From assembly GCF_035918095.1 (NCBI RefSeq), contig NZ_CP109137.1, positions 1,178,001 through 1,242,000 on the forward strand: a stretch of 64,000 nucleotides of DNA. The letters are read 5' to 3'. Shown here one piece after another: positions 52,310-61,547 of this stretch. Source of the stretch: Streptomyces sp. NBC_01750 (GTDB taxonomy: Bacteria; Actinomycetota; Actinomycetes; Streptomycetales; Streptomycetaceae). The position numbers and the translations under genes are program-made. The notes under the pieces are model-generated. The model did not search any database. It was not told the origin of the DNA and saw nothing but the letters and a program-made list of their open reading frames with translations. Every line of letters begins with the position of its first letter. The first letter of the stretch is position 1.

Positions 52310-53796
52310 TCGGGCTGGGTCTGCACATTGAGCTCGTGCATCCGCACCCGCTTCGCCGCGTTCGTCCGACGGTCATCGAGCTTCAGCACATCGAAGCCCT
52401 TGGCGATGTCATTCGCGTAGATGTAGCCGTTGTAGTAGTACGCCGACCAGGCACCGCCGGTCGACATCGTGTCCGCGCTGAGCGGGCCCCGCTCGAAGTA
52501 GGCGATCTCCTTGGGCTTCGAGGAGTTCGTGAAGTCCCAGACCGAGACACCGCCCTGGTACCAGGCCTGGACCATGATGTCGCGGCCCTTGACCGGGATG
52601 AGTGAGCCGTTGTGGGCCACGCAGTTCTCGGTGTCCGCCTGGTAGCGGCCGATCTTGTAGTAGCTGCGGAAGACCAGCTTGCGACGGTCTCCCTTGCCAA
52701 CGATGTCGTAGATGCCGTCGGCGCCGCGGTTCGGCCCGATCTGGGCGTTGCAGGTGGCCGCGCCGCCGCCACCGAGCTCGTCGGTGAAGACGACCTTGTT
52801 GGCCCGCTGATTGAAGGTCGCCGAGTGCCAGAAGGCGAAGTTGACGTTGTCCTGGACGCGGTCGATGACCCTCGGGTGCTCCGGGTCCTCGATGTCGAAC
52901 AGGATGCCGTCACCCATGCAGGCGCCGGCGGCCAGGTCCTTGGACGGCAGCACCGTGATGTCGTGGCAGCCGGTGGTCTTGGAGACGCCGGGGTTGGTGG
53001 GCGAGCCCGGGTTGCCGCCGCCGTCGGGGCCCTCACCAGGGAAGAGCACCGGGAAGTTCACGATCGCCGACTTCTCGGGGGCCTTGCGCGGCACCTTGAT
53101 GACGGAGATTCCGTCGTGCGGCGGCTGGCAGTCCGGGAAGGTCACGCTCGGCGAGTAGGAGGAGACGTAGATGTAGACGTTGCGACGCTCCGGCACGATG
53201 GTGTGCGTGTGCGATCCGCACGCGGTCTCGACTGCGGCGACGTACTTCGGGTTGGCCTTGTCGCTGATGTCGAAGATCTTCATGCCCTCCCAGGACGACT
53301 TCTCCGTCGCGGGCTGCGAGACGCTGTTGCAGGAGTTGTCGTTGCGCGAGGAGTCGGTGGAGAGGAAGAGCAGGTCACCGGAGACCGAGATGTCGTTCTG
53401 CGATCCGGGGCACAGGACCTGCGAAACGGTCTTCGGGGCCCTCGGGTTGCTGATGTCGAAGATCCGGAAGCCGTCATAGTTGCCCGCGAAGGCGTACTTG
53501 CCCTGGAAGGCCAGGTCCGAATTGGTGCCCTTGAGGGCGTCCTTGGGGATGTTGGTGAGGTGCTCGACGTTGTCGCTGTGGACGACCGCGTCGACGGGGG
53601 GTATCTCGCCGTTCTCGATGGCCGATCTGGCTTCGGCGGCCTGCTCCGAGGAGACCTTCGCCCGGGCGGGCGCGTCCCCGGGGTCTGGCGTGGCGACCGC
53701 GGGTCCGGCCGTCAGCAGGGTGGCAAGGAGCCCGGCCGCGGCTGCCGCCACGCCCAGACGTCTGCGCCGCACTCGGGTGGTGTGCAACAGGGTCAC
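52285..53796 (-). CDS. Secreted LVIVD-repeat protein
   Basis: 503 residues with a Sec-type signal (RRRLGVAAAAAGLLATLLTAGPAVATPDPG) and a beta-propeller of LVIVD repeats: FRIFDISNPRAPKTV, MKIFDISDKANPKYV, ISVIKVPRKAPEKS, ILFDIEDPEHPRVID. Each repeat matches the x-I-F-D-I-S-x-P-x-x-P pattern. Extracytoplasmic; GTG start at 53796. It is divergent from DUF305, a pairing that recurs in Streptomyces and suggests a shared extracellular role, possibly metal-related. Confidence 0.9.
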   Translation of the reverse strand: MTLLHTTRVRRRRLGVAAAAAGLLATLLTAGPAVATPDPGDAPARAKVSSEQAAEARSAIENGEIPPVDAVVHSDNVEHLTNIPKDALKGTNSDLAFQGKYAFAGNYDGFRIFDISNPRAPKTVSQVLCPGSQNDISVSGDLLFLSTDSSRNDNSCNSVSQPATEKSSWEGMKIFDISDKANPKYVAAVETACGSHTHTIVPERRNVYIYVSSYSPSVTFPDCQPPHDGISVIKVPRKAPEKSAIVNFPVLFPGEGPDGGGNPGSPTNPGVSKTTGCHDITVLPSKDLAAGACMGDGILFDIEDPEHPRVIDRVQDNVNFAFWHSATFNQRANKVVFTDELGGGGAATCNAQIGPNRGADGIYDIVGKGDRRKLVFRSYYKIGRYQADTENCVAHNGSLIPVKGRDIMVQAWYQGGVSVWDFTNSSKPKEIAYFERGPLSADTMSTGGAWSAYYYNGYIYANDIAKGFDVLKLDDRRTNAAKRVRMHELNVQTQPDYFDDFDH

Positions 53797-53972
53797 TGCG
53801 TCCTCCCTTGTATCCGTTCGGAGTTGAACGGTTCACGGACCTCGGCAGTATCTTCCTTTCCATGTACATCTCAATAGATGGCAACAGAGACGTAATGAAA
53901 GTTTTTGATCAACGGTGTACGGAAGCGTGCTAGGACGATCCCCAAAAACCCCAAGTGCCTCAGGAGGTCACC

Positions 53973-54638
53973 GTGTTGAACCGCCGTAGGACCGCGCGTG
54001 TCCGCAGGTCCGTCGTCGCGGCAGCGGTCACTGCCGCCGTACTCGCCCTGGGCGCCTGCGAGTCGGACTCCGACGCCCCTGCCAAGGCCAAGGGGGCAGT
54101 GGGACCGTCCGTAGTGGCACCCGGGAAGCCTGGCGAGCCGGCCAGGACGCTCTCGGCGGAGGAGGCCGCGAAGGCCGCCCCTGACGACACTCCGAACGCG
54201 GCGGACTTCTCCTACGCACACATGATGATCACGCACCACGGCCAAGCACTGCAGATGACCGCACTGGCGCCGGAGCGGGCTGGATCCACGCAGGTCAAGC
54301 GGCTCGCGGAGCGCATATCCGCCGCACAGAAGCCGGAGATGGCCGCGATGCAGGGGTGGCTCAAAAACAACGGCGGGGCGAAGGGGAAGAGCGGTCATGA
54401 CCACGGTCAGGGCGCAATGCCCGGAATGGCCACCCCGGCCCAACTGGCCCAGCTGCGCGCCGCGAAGGGCACGGCGTTCGACGAACTCTTCCTGAAGTTG
54501 ATGATCACCCACCATCAGGGTGCGCTCACCATGGCCACCGAAGTCCTCTCGGACGGGAACAACGTCCTGGTCGAGGAGATGGCGAACGATGTGATCGCGC
54601 AGCAGACGAGCGAGATCAACCGGATGCGTTCGATGTGA
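53973..54638 (+). CDS. DUF305 lipoprotein (copper-associated ferritin-like fold)
   Basis: 221 residues. AGGAGG sits five bases before the GTG at 53973. The signal peptide ends in LGAC (lipobox Cys 29). Two DUF305 halves each hold an MITHH motif (HMMITHHGQALQM and LMITHHQGALTMA), probably metal binding. The middle (GHDHGQGAMPGMATPAQ) is His/Met-rich, which suggests copper. The 3' end overlaps the convergent DUF6214 gene by 23 bases. Confidence 0.92.
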   Translation: MLNRRRTARVRRSVVAAAVTAAVLALGACESDSDAPAKAKGAVGPSVVAPGKPGEPARTLSAEEAAKAAPDDTPNAADFSYAHMMITHHGQALQMTALAPERAGSTQVKRLAERISAAQKPEMAAMQGWLKNNGGAKGKSGHDHGQGAMPGMATPAQLAQLRAAKGTAFDELFLKLMITHHQGALTMATEVLSDGNNVLVEEMANDVIAQQTSEINRMRSM

Positions 54639-55320
54639 GCGGCACCTCCACCGCGTCGGACACGCGCACCGGGTCGGGCGTACGCACCGGGCCGAGCGTC
54701 CGCGCGGGGTCGGCCCGGCGGCGGTTGTGGCGCGGCGCGAGATAACCCTCGTCCCGGGCGCCGGCGATGAGCCGGAGGGACCTGCGGCGGCTCCGCCCGG
54801 TGGCGCCCATCACCGCGAGCACGGGATCGCGGCCGTCCTGCTGCGCGGCCCGGTAGGCGTCGGCCGCGAGCCTTCGGCCGGCGCTGCCGCGCGGCACCGA
54901 GGGGCGGGCCCGACCACGGCCGGGCGACGACGCGCCCGCCCGCCCGGCGGCACCGGGCGTGACCGGCGCCGTCTGCTGGGTACCGCGTTGCTCCACGGCC
55001 ACCCGGCAGGCGTCCTCGAGCGGATCCTCGATCCGGTCGGCGACTACCGCGAAGCCCTCCAGCGGCAGCGGCGGGTCCGCCCGCAGGTCTTCGATGGCGA
55101 TCCGCCCGTCGGTGACGACGGCAAGGACATCGATCCGGGCGCCGTCGGCGAAGGTCAGCCGGACGTTGAACCACGGCGGGGCGGCCTCGTACGCCCCCCG
55201 GACCGATCCCGTTCCGCAGGTGACCGTGCCGCACCCCTGCAACTCCCACACCGGGGGATACGGAAATGCCGCAAGTGAATCATACTGATCATTAGCGTTA
55301 AGAAACGTAGTTTCTTGCAT
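54616..55320 (-). CDS. DUF6214 family protein
   Basis: 234 residues as read from the ATG at 55320. The conserved part begins near YPPVWELQGCGTVTCGT; FNVRLTFADGARIDVLAVVTDGRIAIEDLRADPPLPL and GRRLAADAYRAAQQDGRDPVLAVMGATGRSRRRSLRLIAGARDEGYLAPRHNRR are typical of DUF6214. The C-terminal helix pattern resembles a DNA-binding helix-turn-helix (QQDGRDPVLAVMGATGRSRRRSLRLI), so a transcription-related role is possible. The first ~20 residues come from unusually AT-rich DNA containing a palindrome, so the true start may lie further downstream. Confidence 0.72.
   Translation of the reverse strand: MQETTFLNANDQYDSLAAFPYPPVWELQGCGTVTCGTGSVRGAYEAAPPWFNVRLTFADGARIDVLAVVTDGRIAIEDLRADPPLPLEGFAVVADRIEDPLEDACRVAVEQRGTQQTAPVTPGAAGRAGASSPGRGRARPSVPRGSAGRRLAADAYRAAQQDGRDPVLAVMGATGRSRRRSLRLIAGARDEGYLAPRHNRRRADPARTLGPVRTPDPVRVSDAVEVPLTSNASG
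55300..55316. promoter_or_regulatory. Perfect 7-3-7 palindrome at the DUF6214 5' end
   Basis: AAGAAAC-GTA-GTTTCTT is a perfect inverted repeat in an AT-rich pocket (about 55270-55350) that contrasts with the GC-rich surroundings. If the DUF6214 start is downstream, this is a promoter/operator region for it. It also lies about 146 bases upstream of the divergent fprA-type gene. Confidence 0.55.
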
Positions 55321-55461
55321 AATTAGCACGTAACCAGGCAAATAGTCACCCTCTGTGGCGGCACGCACGCCATGACGCCGCAACACACCCCGTTAGCGCA
55401 TCTCCCCCATCCCCGCCCACCGGTGCGATGCTGGAATCCCCCTGTGGGAAGGAGCGCAGCT

Positions 55462-56829
55462 GTGCTTCGCGTCGCCGTCGTCGGATCGGGACCCAGTGGG
55501 GTCTACGCCGCGCAGTCACTTGTCCAGCAGAGTCGGGTGCCGGATGTGCGAGTGCACGTCCTGGACCGGCTCCCCTGCCCGTACGGACTCGTGCGCTACG
55601 GGGTCGCGCCCGACCACGAGAAGATCAAGTCCCTGCAGAACAATCTGCGCACTGTGCTCGAAGACGAGCGGATCGACTTCATCGGCAATGTGGAAGTGGG
55701 CACGCACGGCCTGGACCCCGGGCGGCTGCTGGAGCTCTACCACGCGGTCGTGTACTGCGTCGGCGCCGCCAAGGACCGTCGGCTCGGCGTGCCGGGCGAG
55801 GATCTGCCCGGCAGCCACTCGGCCACCGAATTCGTCTCCTGGTACAGCGCACACCCCGATGCGTCGGGCAACGGCTTTGCGCTCGGCGCCCGTTCGGCCG
55901 TGGTGATCGGCGTCGGCAATGTGGCCGTCGACGTGGCCCGTATCCTCGCCCGGGGCGCGGAGGAGCTCCGCGCCACCGATGTGCCCCAGGCGGCGCTCGG
56001 CGCGCTCGCGGTCAGCCGGATCCGCGAGGTGCACATGGTGGGCAGGCGCGGCCCCTCGCAGGCGAAGTTCACCACCAAGGAGCTGCGCGAGCTCGGCTCA
56101 CTGCCCGCGGCGGAGGTGCTGGTCGAGCCCGAGGACCTCGCTCTGGACCCGGCGTACGCCGATCCGTCGGGAATCGCACCCGCCGGCCTGCCGGCGGTCA
56201 ACCGCCGCAATCTCGACGTCGTTCGCGGCTGGGCCGGGCAGCCGCCGCCAGGGCGGGACCGCCGGATCCATCTGCGGTTCTTCCTGCGTCCGGTGGAGCT
56301 GCTGGAGCGGGGCGGGCGGGTGGCGGGCGTACGGTTCGAGCGCACCGTTCCGGACGCCGACGGAGGCGTACGGGGCACCGGCAGATACGAGGAGATCGAG
56401 GCCCAGCTGGTGCTGCGGGCGGTCGGCTACCGCGGAGTGCCGCCGGCGGGTCTCCCGTTCGACTCCGAGCACGGCACGGTGCCGCACTCCGGCGGACGGG
56501 TGCTGCGGGACGGTGTGCCGTCGCCCGGGGAGTATGTGGCCGGGTGGATCAAACGAGGTCCGACCGGAGTGATCGGCACCAACCGGCCGTGCGCCAAGGA
56601 GACGGTGACGTCGCTGCTCGACGATGCCGCGACGCTCATGCTGCGCCCCGTCGCCGCCGACCCGCTGGACGCACTGCGGGAGTCGGGGCACCGGCCGGTC
56701 CCGTGGCCGGGCTGGATGGCGATCGAGGCGGCGGAGGCGGCGCTCGGACTGACGCTCGGCCGACGGTCCGTGAAGATTGCCGACTGGCCGGGTCTGCTGA
56801 GTGCGGCGGGTAGCGCCGCGCACCTCTAG
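55462..56829 (+). CDS. fprA: Ferredoxin/adrenodoxin-type NADP+ reductase (FprA-like)
   Basis: 455 residues, GTG start with AAGGAG seven bases upstream. FAD motif VAVVGSGPSGVYAAQSL, the FprA signature CPYGLVRYGVAPDHEKIK, NADP motif VIGVGNVAVDVARILARG and the C-terminal GWIKRGPTGVIGTNRPCAKETV are all intact. Transfers electrons from NADPH to ferredoxin for P450s and other enzymes. Monocistronic. Confidence 0.96.
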   Translation: MLRVAVVGSGPSGVYAAQSLVQQSRVPDVRVHVLDRLPCPYGLVRYGVAPDHEKIKSLQNNLRTVLEDERIDFIGNVEVGTHGLDPGRLLELYHAVVYCVGAAKDRRLGVPGEDLPGSHSATEFVSWYSAHPDASGNGFALGARSAVVIGVGNVAVDVARILARGAEELRATDVPQAALGALAVSRIREVHMVGRRGPSQAKFTTKELRELGSLPAAEVLVEPEDLALDPAYADPSGIAPAGLPAVNRRNLDVVRGWAGQPPPGRDRRIHLRFFLRPVELLERGGRVAGVRFERTVPDADGGVRGTGRYEEIEAQLVLRAVGYRGVPPAGLPFDSEHGTVPHSGGRVLRDGVPSPGEYVAGWIKRGPTGVIGTNRPCAKETVTSLLDDAATLMLRPVAADPLDALRESGHRPVPWPGWMAIEAAEAALGLTLGRRSVKIADWPGLLSAAGSAAHL

Positions 56830-56857
56830 ATCCGATGGATGCACGGGGCCCGCCGGG

Positions 56858-57568
56858 TCATACGGGCTGCCCGATCGGCCTGACGACCACGGTGTTGACA
56901 TCGACTCCGCTCGGCTGCCCGATGGCCCACACAAGGGATTCGGCGAGCTGTTCGGCGGTCAGCAGCTCCCCGGGAGGAAGGCTGCCCATGGCGTCCCAGA
57001 AAGGAGTCTCCACCCGTCCCGGAGCGATCAGGGTCACGCCGATGCCGTGCTCGGTGACCATACGGCGGGTGTTCTCGGCGAGGCCGGTGACCGCCCACTT
57101 GGTCGCTCCGTAGATATTGCCCGGGGTGTTGACGAAGCCCGCCACACTGCCGACGAGAACGATCCGCCCGCGCGTCTCCTTCAGGGCGGGCAGGGCGGCC
57201 CTGATGAGCAGAGCGGGTCCGAGCACGTTGGTCAGCACCATCTCGCGCCATCCGGCGGGGTCGCCGTCGGCGAGGGTGTCATGGGTGGCGAAGCCCGCGT
57301 TGGCGACGACGGTGTCCAGCCGCCCGAACTCCTTGACGGTGGACTCGACGGCGGCCCTGACCGACTCGTAGTCGGCCGCGTCCCCGACGATCGTCAACAG
57401 GCCGGCCGGCTTGCCCAGTTCTTCGGCGAACCGGCTGAGCCTCTCCTGGCCGCGGCCGGTGACCGTCACCCGGTGCCCTTGGTCCAGCAGCCGCCGTGCT
57501 GTTGCCGCTCCGATACCGCTGCCACCGCCCGTGATCAGAGTGACAGGAGAGTCGGAAGTGTTGGTCAT
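56858..57568 (-). CDS. Short-chain dehydrogenase/reductase (SDR)
   Basis: 236 residues. TGGGSGIGAATARRLLDQGH (cofactor motif TGxxxGIG), VANAG, SVAGFVNTPGNIYGATKWAVTGLAEN (catalytic Ser and Y-x-x-x-K intact) and PGRVETPFW. GGGGGTAGG precedes the ATG. It is divergent from the Lrp/AsnC gene across 310 bases; control by that regulator is plausible. Confidence 0.94.
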   Translation of the reverse strand: MTNTSDSPVTLITGGGSGIGAATARRLLDQGHRVTVTGRGQERLSRFAEELGKPAGLLTIVGDAADYESVRAAVESTVKEFGRLDTVVANAGFATHDTLADGDPAGWREMVLTNVLGPALLIRAALPALKETRGRIVLVGSVAGFVNTPGNIYGATKWAVTGLAENTRRMVTEHGIGVTLIAPGRVETPFWDAMGSLPPGELLTAEQLAESLVWAIGQPSGVDVNTVVVRPIGQPV

Positions 57569-57878
57569 GCCTACCCCCAGAGATCCGCGGCGAGGGCAGC
57601 TGCCCTTGCCGTGGCGGGATTCCATCACTTGGAACGCGCTCGATGTCAACATGCCCCGGACACGGCCTGCTTGTCGCCGCCGCCGAGGCGATCCGTCCGG
57701 TGTGTGGGCGCGCCCCGCGTGAATTCTCGTCACGACGCCGGTCGGGCCAGGGACTTCACCGGCATCAGGAGGTGCTGGTGCCATCCGCCCGCCCTCGCGC
57801 CCTGAGCTGCACCGACGGGTTAATGTGCGCTCGGCCGTGACGCGACGCGCGGTGTACCCCGAAGGAGGAGATGACTCC
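57569..57878. other. 310-base divergent regulatory gap
   Basis: Between the SDR and Lrp/AsnC genes. I see no ORF with codon bias on either strand. A GGGTTAATGTG stretch at about 57815 could be a -10 region for the Lrp gene. It probably holds the Lrp autoregulatory and SDR operator sites, which cannot be located with confidence by eye. Confidence 0.6.
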
Positions 57879-58370
57879 ATGTCCCGGCGCGGAGCTGAGC
57901 TGGACGAACTCGACCGCAAGATCATCGCGGCGCTGATGGCGGATGCGCGGGCGAGCCTGAGGGAGATCGGCGTGGCGATCGGCCTGTCGGCGCCCGCCGT
58001 GAAACGCCGGGTGGACCGACTGCGGGAGCAAGAGGTGATCACAGGCTTCACCACGGTGGTGCAGCCCGCAGCGCTGGGCTGGCACACCGAAGCGTATGTG
58101 GAGGTGTTCTGCGACGACGCCGCTCCGCCGAGGAGGCTGGCAGAGGTTGTCCGCAACCATCCCGAGATCCAGTCGGCCGTGACCGTCACCGGCCGCGCCG
58201 ACGCGATCCTGCATATCCGAGCGCTTGATGTCGCGCACTTCGAAGACATCCTCGAACGGATCCGGTCGGAGTCCTTCGTGAAGGCCACCAACAGCTTCAT
58301 CGTGCTCACGCACCTCCTGCCGGGCAGCCCGGAAGCGGGATCGGGACGCCTCGCGCCCGACACCGCTTAA
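57879..58370 (+). CDS. Lrp/AsnC-family transcriptional regulator
   Basis: 163 residues. AAGGAGGAG precedes the ATG by eight bases. DNA-binding domain: LDELDRKIIAALMADARASLREIGVAIGLSAPAVKRRVDRLREQEVITGF; RAM ligand domain: PEIQSAVTVTGRADAILHIRALDVAHFEDILERI. It responds to amino acids or related effectors. A terminator hairpin follows. Confidence 0.94.
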   Translation: MSRRGAELDELDRKIIAALMADARASLREIGVAIGLSAPAVKRRVDRLREQEVITGFTTVVQPAALGWHTEAYVEVFCDDAAPPRRLAEVVRNHPEIQSAVTVTGRADAILHIRALDVAHFEDILERIRSESFVKATNSFIVLTHLLPGSPEAGSGRLAPDTA

Positions 58371-58384
58371 CCCCGGGCTTTCAC

Positions 58385-58431
58385 GAGGGGCGCTTTCCGG
58401 TAGGTGATCGAGAACGCAGAAAGCGCCTCTC
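58385..58431 (+). terminator. Hairpin after Lrp gene
   Basis: GAGGGGCGCTTTC (58385-58397) pairs with GAAAGCGCCTCTC (58419-58431) with one mismatch, 15 bases after the Lrp stop codon. The remaining gap to the rph stop codon (58432-58623) holds no gene I can see. Confidence 0.72.
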
Positions 58432-58623
58432 AGCTGCAACGACAGGACGGGCTGAGGGTCCTGTACGTGGTAGCGGAAGAGGCACTTCCCAGGTGAAGAA
58501 CAGTTACGGGTTGTGTCCGCGTGTCCGCGTGTGCGCGTTGCGGGCGGCGGTCGTGGGGTGGTCATCAACTGCTTGACGTTGCTTTGGCCGGACGCTACGG
58601 ATGGGGCTTCCCGGTGTGGCCGG

Positions 58624-61230
58624 TCAGGGCAGGATCTCGATGTACCCGTCGGTTCCGTGCACGCGGATCCGCTGCCCGTCCCGGATCAGCCGGGTGGCCT
58701 GCTCCACGCCCACGACGGCCGGCAAGCCGTACTCCCGGGCGATCACTGCGCCATGGGTCATCAGGCCGCCCACCTCCGTCACCAGGCCCGCGATTCCGAC
58801 GAACAGCGGCGACCAGCTGGGGTCCGTGAAGGTAGTGACCAGGATGTCGCCCGCTTCGAGATCGGCATCCGCCATGTCCAGGATGACGCGGGCCCTTCCC
58901 TCGATGGTCCCGGCGGAAACCGGTAGGCCGATCAGGGCGCCGGCCGGCACGTCGTCGCGCCGGTACGCCCCGGAGACGGCCTCGCCATCCGATGTGAGCA
59001 CCCGGGGCGGTGTGAGCGCGTGGTACGACCGGAACGCGTCCTTGCGCTGCTGGATGAGCTGGTCATCCACCTGGTTCGAGCGCGCGACGTCGTGGAGTTC
59101 CTGGAACGTGAGGTAGAAGATGTCCTCCTTCTCAGGAAGCACGTTGGCCTGCACGAGGCGCTCGGCCTCCTCCAGCAGGGCCTGCTTGTAGACGAAGTAG
59201 CGGCTGACGATGCCGTACTTCGGGTACTCCCGGTACCCGATGAAGGTTCTGACCCGGTCGATCATCCGCTTGGCCTCGTCGGCTTTCCGGTCCCCGTCCG
59301 GCAGGGCCCGCAAGCGTGACAGCACGTCCTGTTCCTTCTTCTGCGCCTTCTGCCGCCCGTGCTCGAAGCGCCGCTCGGCGACACCCGGCTCGAAGTTCCT
59401 GACGTTGTCGAGGATCACGGGCACGAGCGTGGTGGGGCGCTCGCGCCAACGTGGCCTCGTGATGTCGATCTCGCCGACGCAGCGCATGCCGTACCGGTCG
59501 AGGTAGGCCTCGATGGCGTCGCGCGCTTCGGTCCCGCCCGCGAGCTTCGCCAGCTCGTCCAGGAAGGCTGTGTCCTCGACGTACTCGACGCCCTGCAGGA
59601 ACGCCACCACCTCCGGCTGCGGGCGGATCACGTCCGCGACGTCGAGCAGCTCCAGTCCCATCTCCGATGTGACGTTGTCGGGGGCGGACAGCGTGAGCGT
59701 GTCAGCCGCGTTCTTCTCGCCCAGCCACTCCTGCAGCTTGTCGTTGAGCCACCACGTGGCCTCCATCCCCGCCATGATCGCCTGCATGCTCAGCGGATCA
59801 CTGAGAACCCGCTTGTGCTCCGCGAAGGCCTCCAGCAGGAAGTCGAACAGCGCCGGTCCGGTCTTCGTCCGGATGTCGCGCTCCAGGGCGGCGATGGACA
59901 CCTGGCTGCGCTCGATCAGCTCGGTGACGATGGCCGGATCGGTCTCGATCGGGGCGGACGCACCGCCGGCCGACGGCCCGCCGGGACCCGCTTCCGGGAG
60001 CGACGGGACGAAATCGCCGCGGTCGAGGACAGTCTCCAGAGCGTCCCTGACCAGCGGATCGCCTCTCCCCACGACGTCCAGGAGACCGGCGCGGCTCGCG
60101 GGCGAGGCCAGTCGTCGGGTGACGTCGACGAACAGCCTCCCGCCGGCCTCGTGCATCGGCACCATGGCCGTCAGCTGCCACATGGAGAGCCCCAGGGGCT
60201 TCATGGGGTCGGTCATCATCTGCTGATGGCCGACGGAGACGTAGACGTGGTTCTCCTGGTCGCCGGCCTCGGGAATGGGGAACAGCGTCGTGATCGGCCG
60301 GCTCTGAACGATCTGGAAGTCATCGTCGACCAGGCACCATTCGATGTCCTGCGGGCGGCCGAAGTGCGCTTCGATCCGCCGCCCGAGCTGCACGAGCCGC
60401 ACGACCTGCGCATCCGTCAGCGCCGGCTGCTCCTGCCGCTGCGCGTCGATCGCCACTTCCTGCGTACCGCCGGCCGGCAGGGCGTGAACGGCACGCTGTT
60501 TGGCGGCGATCGTCTTGGCGACGACTTCGCCGTGGCGCACCTTGAAGACGTCCGGGTTGACCAGGCCGGAGACCAGGGCCTCGCCGAGGCCGAAGCCGGC
60601 GTCCACGGTGGCGACCTTCCGGTTGCCCGTGACGGGGTCGGCCGTGAACAGGATGCCGGCCGCATGCGGGAAGACCATCCGCTGCACGACCACGGCCATG
60701 TGGACCGTACGGTGGTCGATGCCGTTCCGCTGGCGGTAGGTCACGGCCCGCTCGGTGAACAGCGAGGCCCAGCACCGGCTGACGTGCCGGAGGATCGCCG
60801 TCGGCCCCACGACGTTCAGGTACGTGTCCTGCTGGCCGGCGAAGGAGGCCGTCGGCAGGTCCTCTGCCGTCGCGCTGGATCGGACGGCGTAGGCGGCTTG
60901 CTCGCCGAGCTGGGCGAGTGCGCGGGTGATCGCCGCCGCGAGATCGCCCGGGATGGCAATCCCTTCGATGGTCCGGCGAATCTGCGCGCTGAGCGTGCGG
61001 ATCGCCTCCCGGTCGTCCGGGTTCAAGCGCGACAACTGATCGAGCCGATCGTCGATCGACGGCGCTTCCGCCGTGATCCGCCGGAAGGCGTCCGTCGTCA
61101 CGCAAAAGCCACCCGGCACGCGGATGCCTCCGATCCGCGACAGCCCGCCCAGGTGCGCGCCCTTGCCGCCGGCGACCGCGACCTGCATCTCGTCAACCTC
61201 TTGAAGATCCAACACGTACTGCTCGATCAC
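58624..61230 (-). CDS. rph: Rifamycin phosphotransferase (rifamycin-inactivating)
   Basis: 868 residues, matching the known family length (~867). The N-terminal ATP-grasp domain has VAGGKGAHLGGLSRIGGIRVPGGFCVTTDAFRR and PQDIEWCLVDDDFQIVQSRPITTLFPIPEAGD. The central rifamycin-binding domain has NHVYVSVGHQQMMTDPMKPLGLSMWQLT. The C-terminal phosphohistidine domain has VTEVGGLMTHGAVIAREYGLPAVVGVE with the swivelling catalytic His at 826. It phosphorylates rifamycin at O21 with ATP, giving beta-phosphate to the drug. GTG start with GGAGGT seven bases upstream; it overlaps the stop of the glycosyltransferase fragment (GTGA). An RAE lies 318 bases upstream. Confidence 0.97.
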   Translation of the reverse strand: MIEQYVLDLQEVDEMQVAVAGGKGAHLGGLSRIGGIRVPGGFCVTTDAFRRITAEAPSIDDRLDQLSRLNPDDREAIRTLSAQIRRTIEGIAIPGDLAAAITRALAQLGEQAAYAVRSSATAEDLPTASFAGQQDTYLNVVGPTAILRHVSRCWASLFTERAVTYRQRNGIDHRTVHMAVVVQRMVFPHAAGILFTADPVTGNRKVATVDAGFGLGEALVSGLVNPDVFKVRHGEVVAKTIAAKQRAVHALPAGGTQEVAIDAQRQEQPALTDAQVVRLVQLGRRIEAHFGRPQDIEWCLVDDDFQIVQSRPITTLFPIPEAGDQENHVYVSVGHQQMMTDPMKPLGLSMWQLTAMVPMHEAGGRLFVDVTRRLASPASRAGLLDVVGRGDPLVRDALETVLDRGDFVPSLPEAGPGGPSAGGASAPIETDPAIVTELIERSQVSIAALERDIRTKTGPALFDFLLEAFAEHKRVLSDPLSMQAIMAGMEATWWLNDKLQEWLGEKNAADTLTLSAPDNVTSEMGLELLDVADVIRPQPEVVAFLQGVEYVEDTAFLDELAKLAGGTEARDAIEAYLDRYGMRCVGEIDITRPRWRERPTTLVPVILDNVRNFEPGVAERRFEHGRQKAQKKEQDVLSRLRALPDGDRKADEAKRMIDRVRTFIGYREYPKYGIVSRYFVYKQALLEEAERLVQANVLPEKEDIFYLTFQELHDVARSNQVDDQLIQQRKDAFRSYHALTPPRVLTSDGEAVSGAYRRDDVPAGALIGLPVSAGTIEGRARVILDMADADLEAGDILVTTFTDPSWSPLFVGIAGLVTEVGGLMTHGAVIAREYGLPAVVGVEQATRLIRDGQRIRVHGTDGYIEILP

Positions 61231-61490
61231 TGCGATACCTCCGAGGCAGCCGTGCTCCGTTGCACTGCGGTGGCCGATCGGATCACCGGCGCCTCCAACT
61301 CCGTCGAACCTCTTGTCGAGCACGTCCCCGTCCCTGGTTGCCTTCCCATCGACGTGTCGGCCGGCAGCTCCGCCCAGTGGGGCGGCGCGCACACGCGCAC
61401 CTCCGCGCCGAGCACCCGCAACTGCACTGCCGGTCCCACCATTTGTTCGACGTCACCGCGTCCCCCATACGTCGACAACAACACACGCAC
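61227..61490 (-). pseudogene. N-terminal remnant of a rifamycin-type glycosyltransferase (rgt-like)
   Basis: An 87-codon frame from a GTG with GGGGG upstream. MRVLLSTYGGRGDVEQMVGPAVQLRVLGAEVRVCAPPHWAELPA is the N-terminus of GT-B macrolide/rifamycin-type glycosyltransferases (about 400 residues when complete). After ~44 residues similarity stops, and the frame ends in sequence that overlaps the rph start codon. The rest of the enzyme is deleted, so it cannot glycosylate. Its intact start and ribosome site may now serve as a translated leader for rph. Confidence 0.8.
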
Positions 61491-61547
61491 GTCGTGCCCC
61501 CATTTCCGCAGGTTGTGGCATCGGCCGATGATTCTGCGCCATGACCC

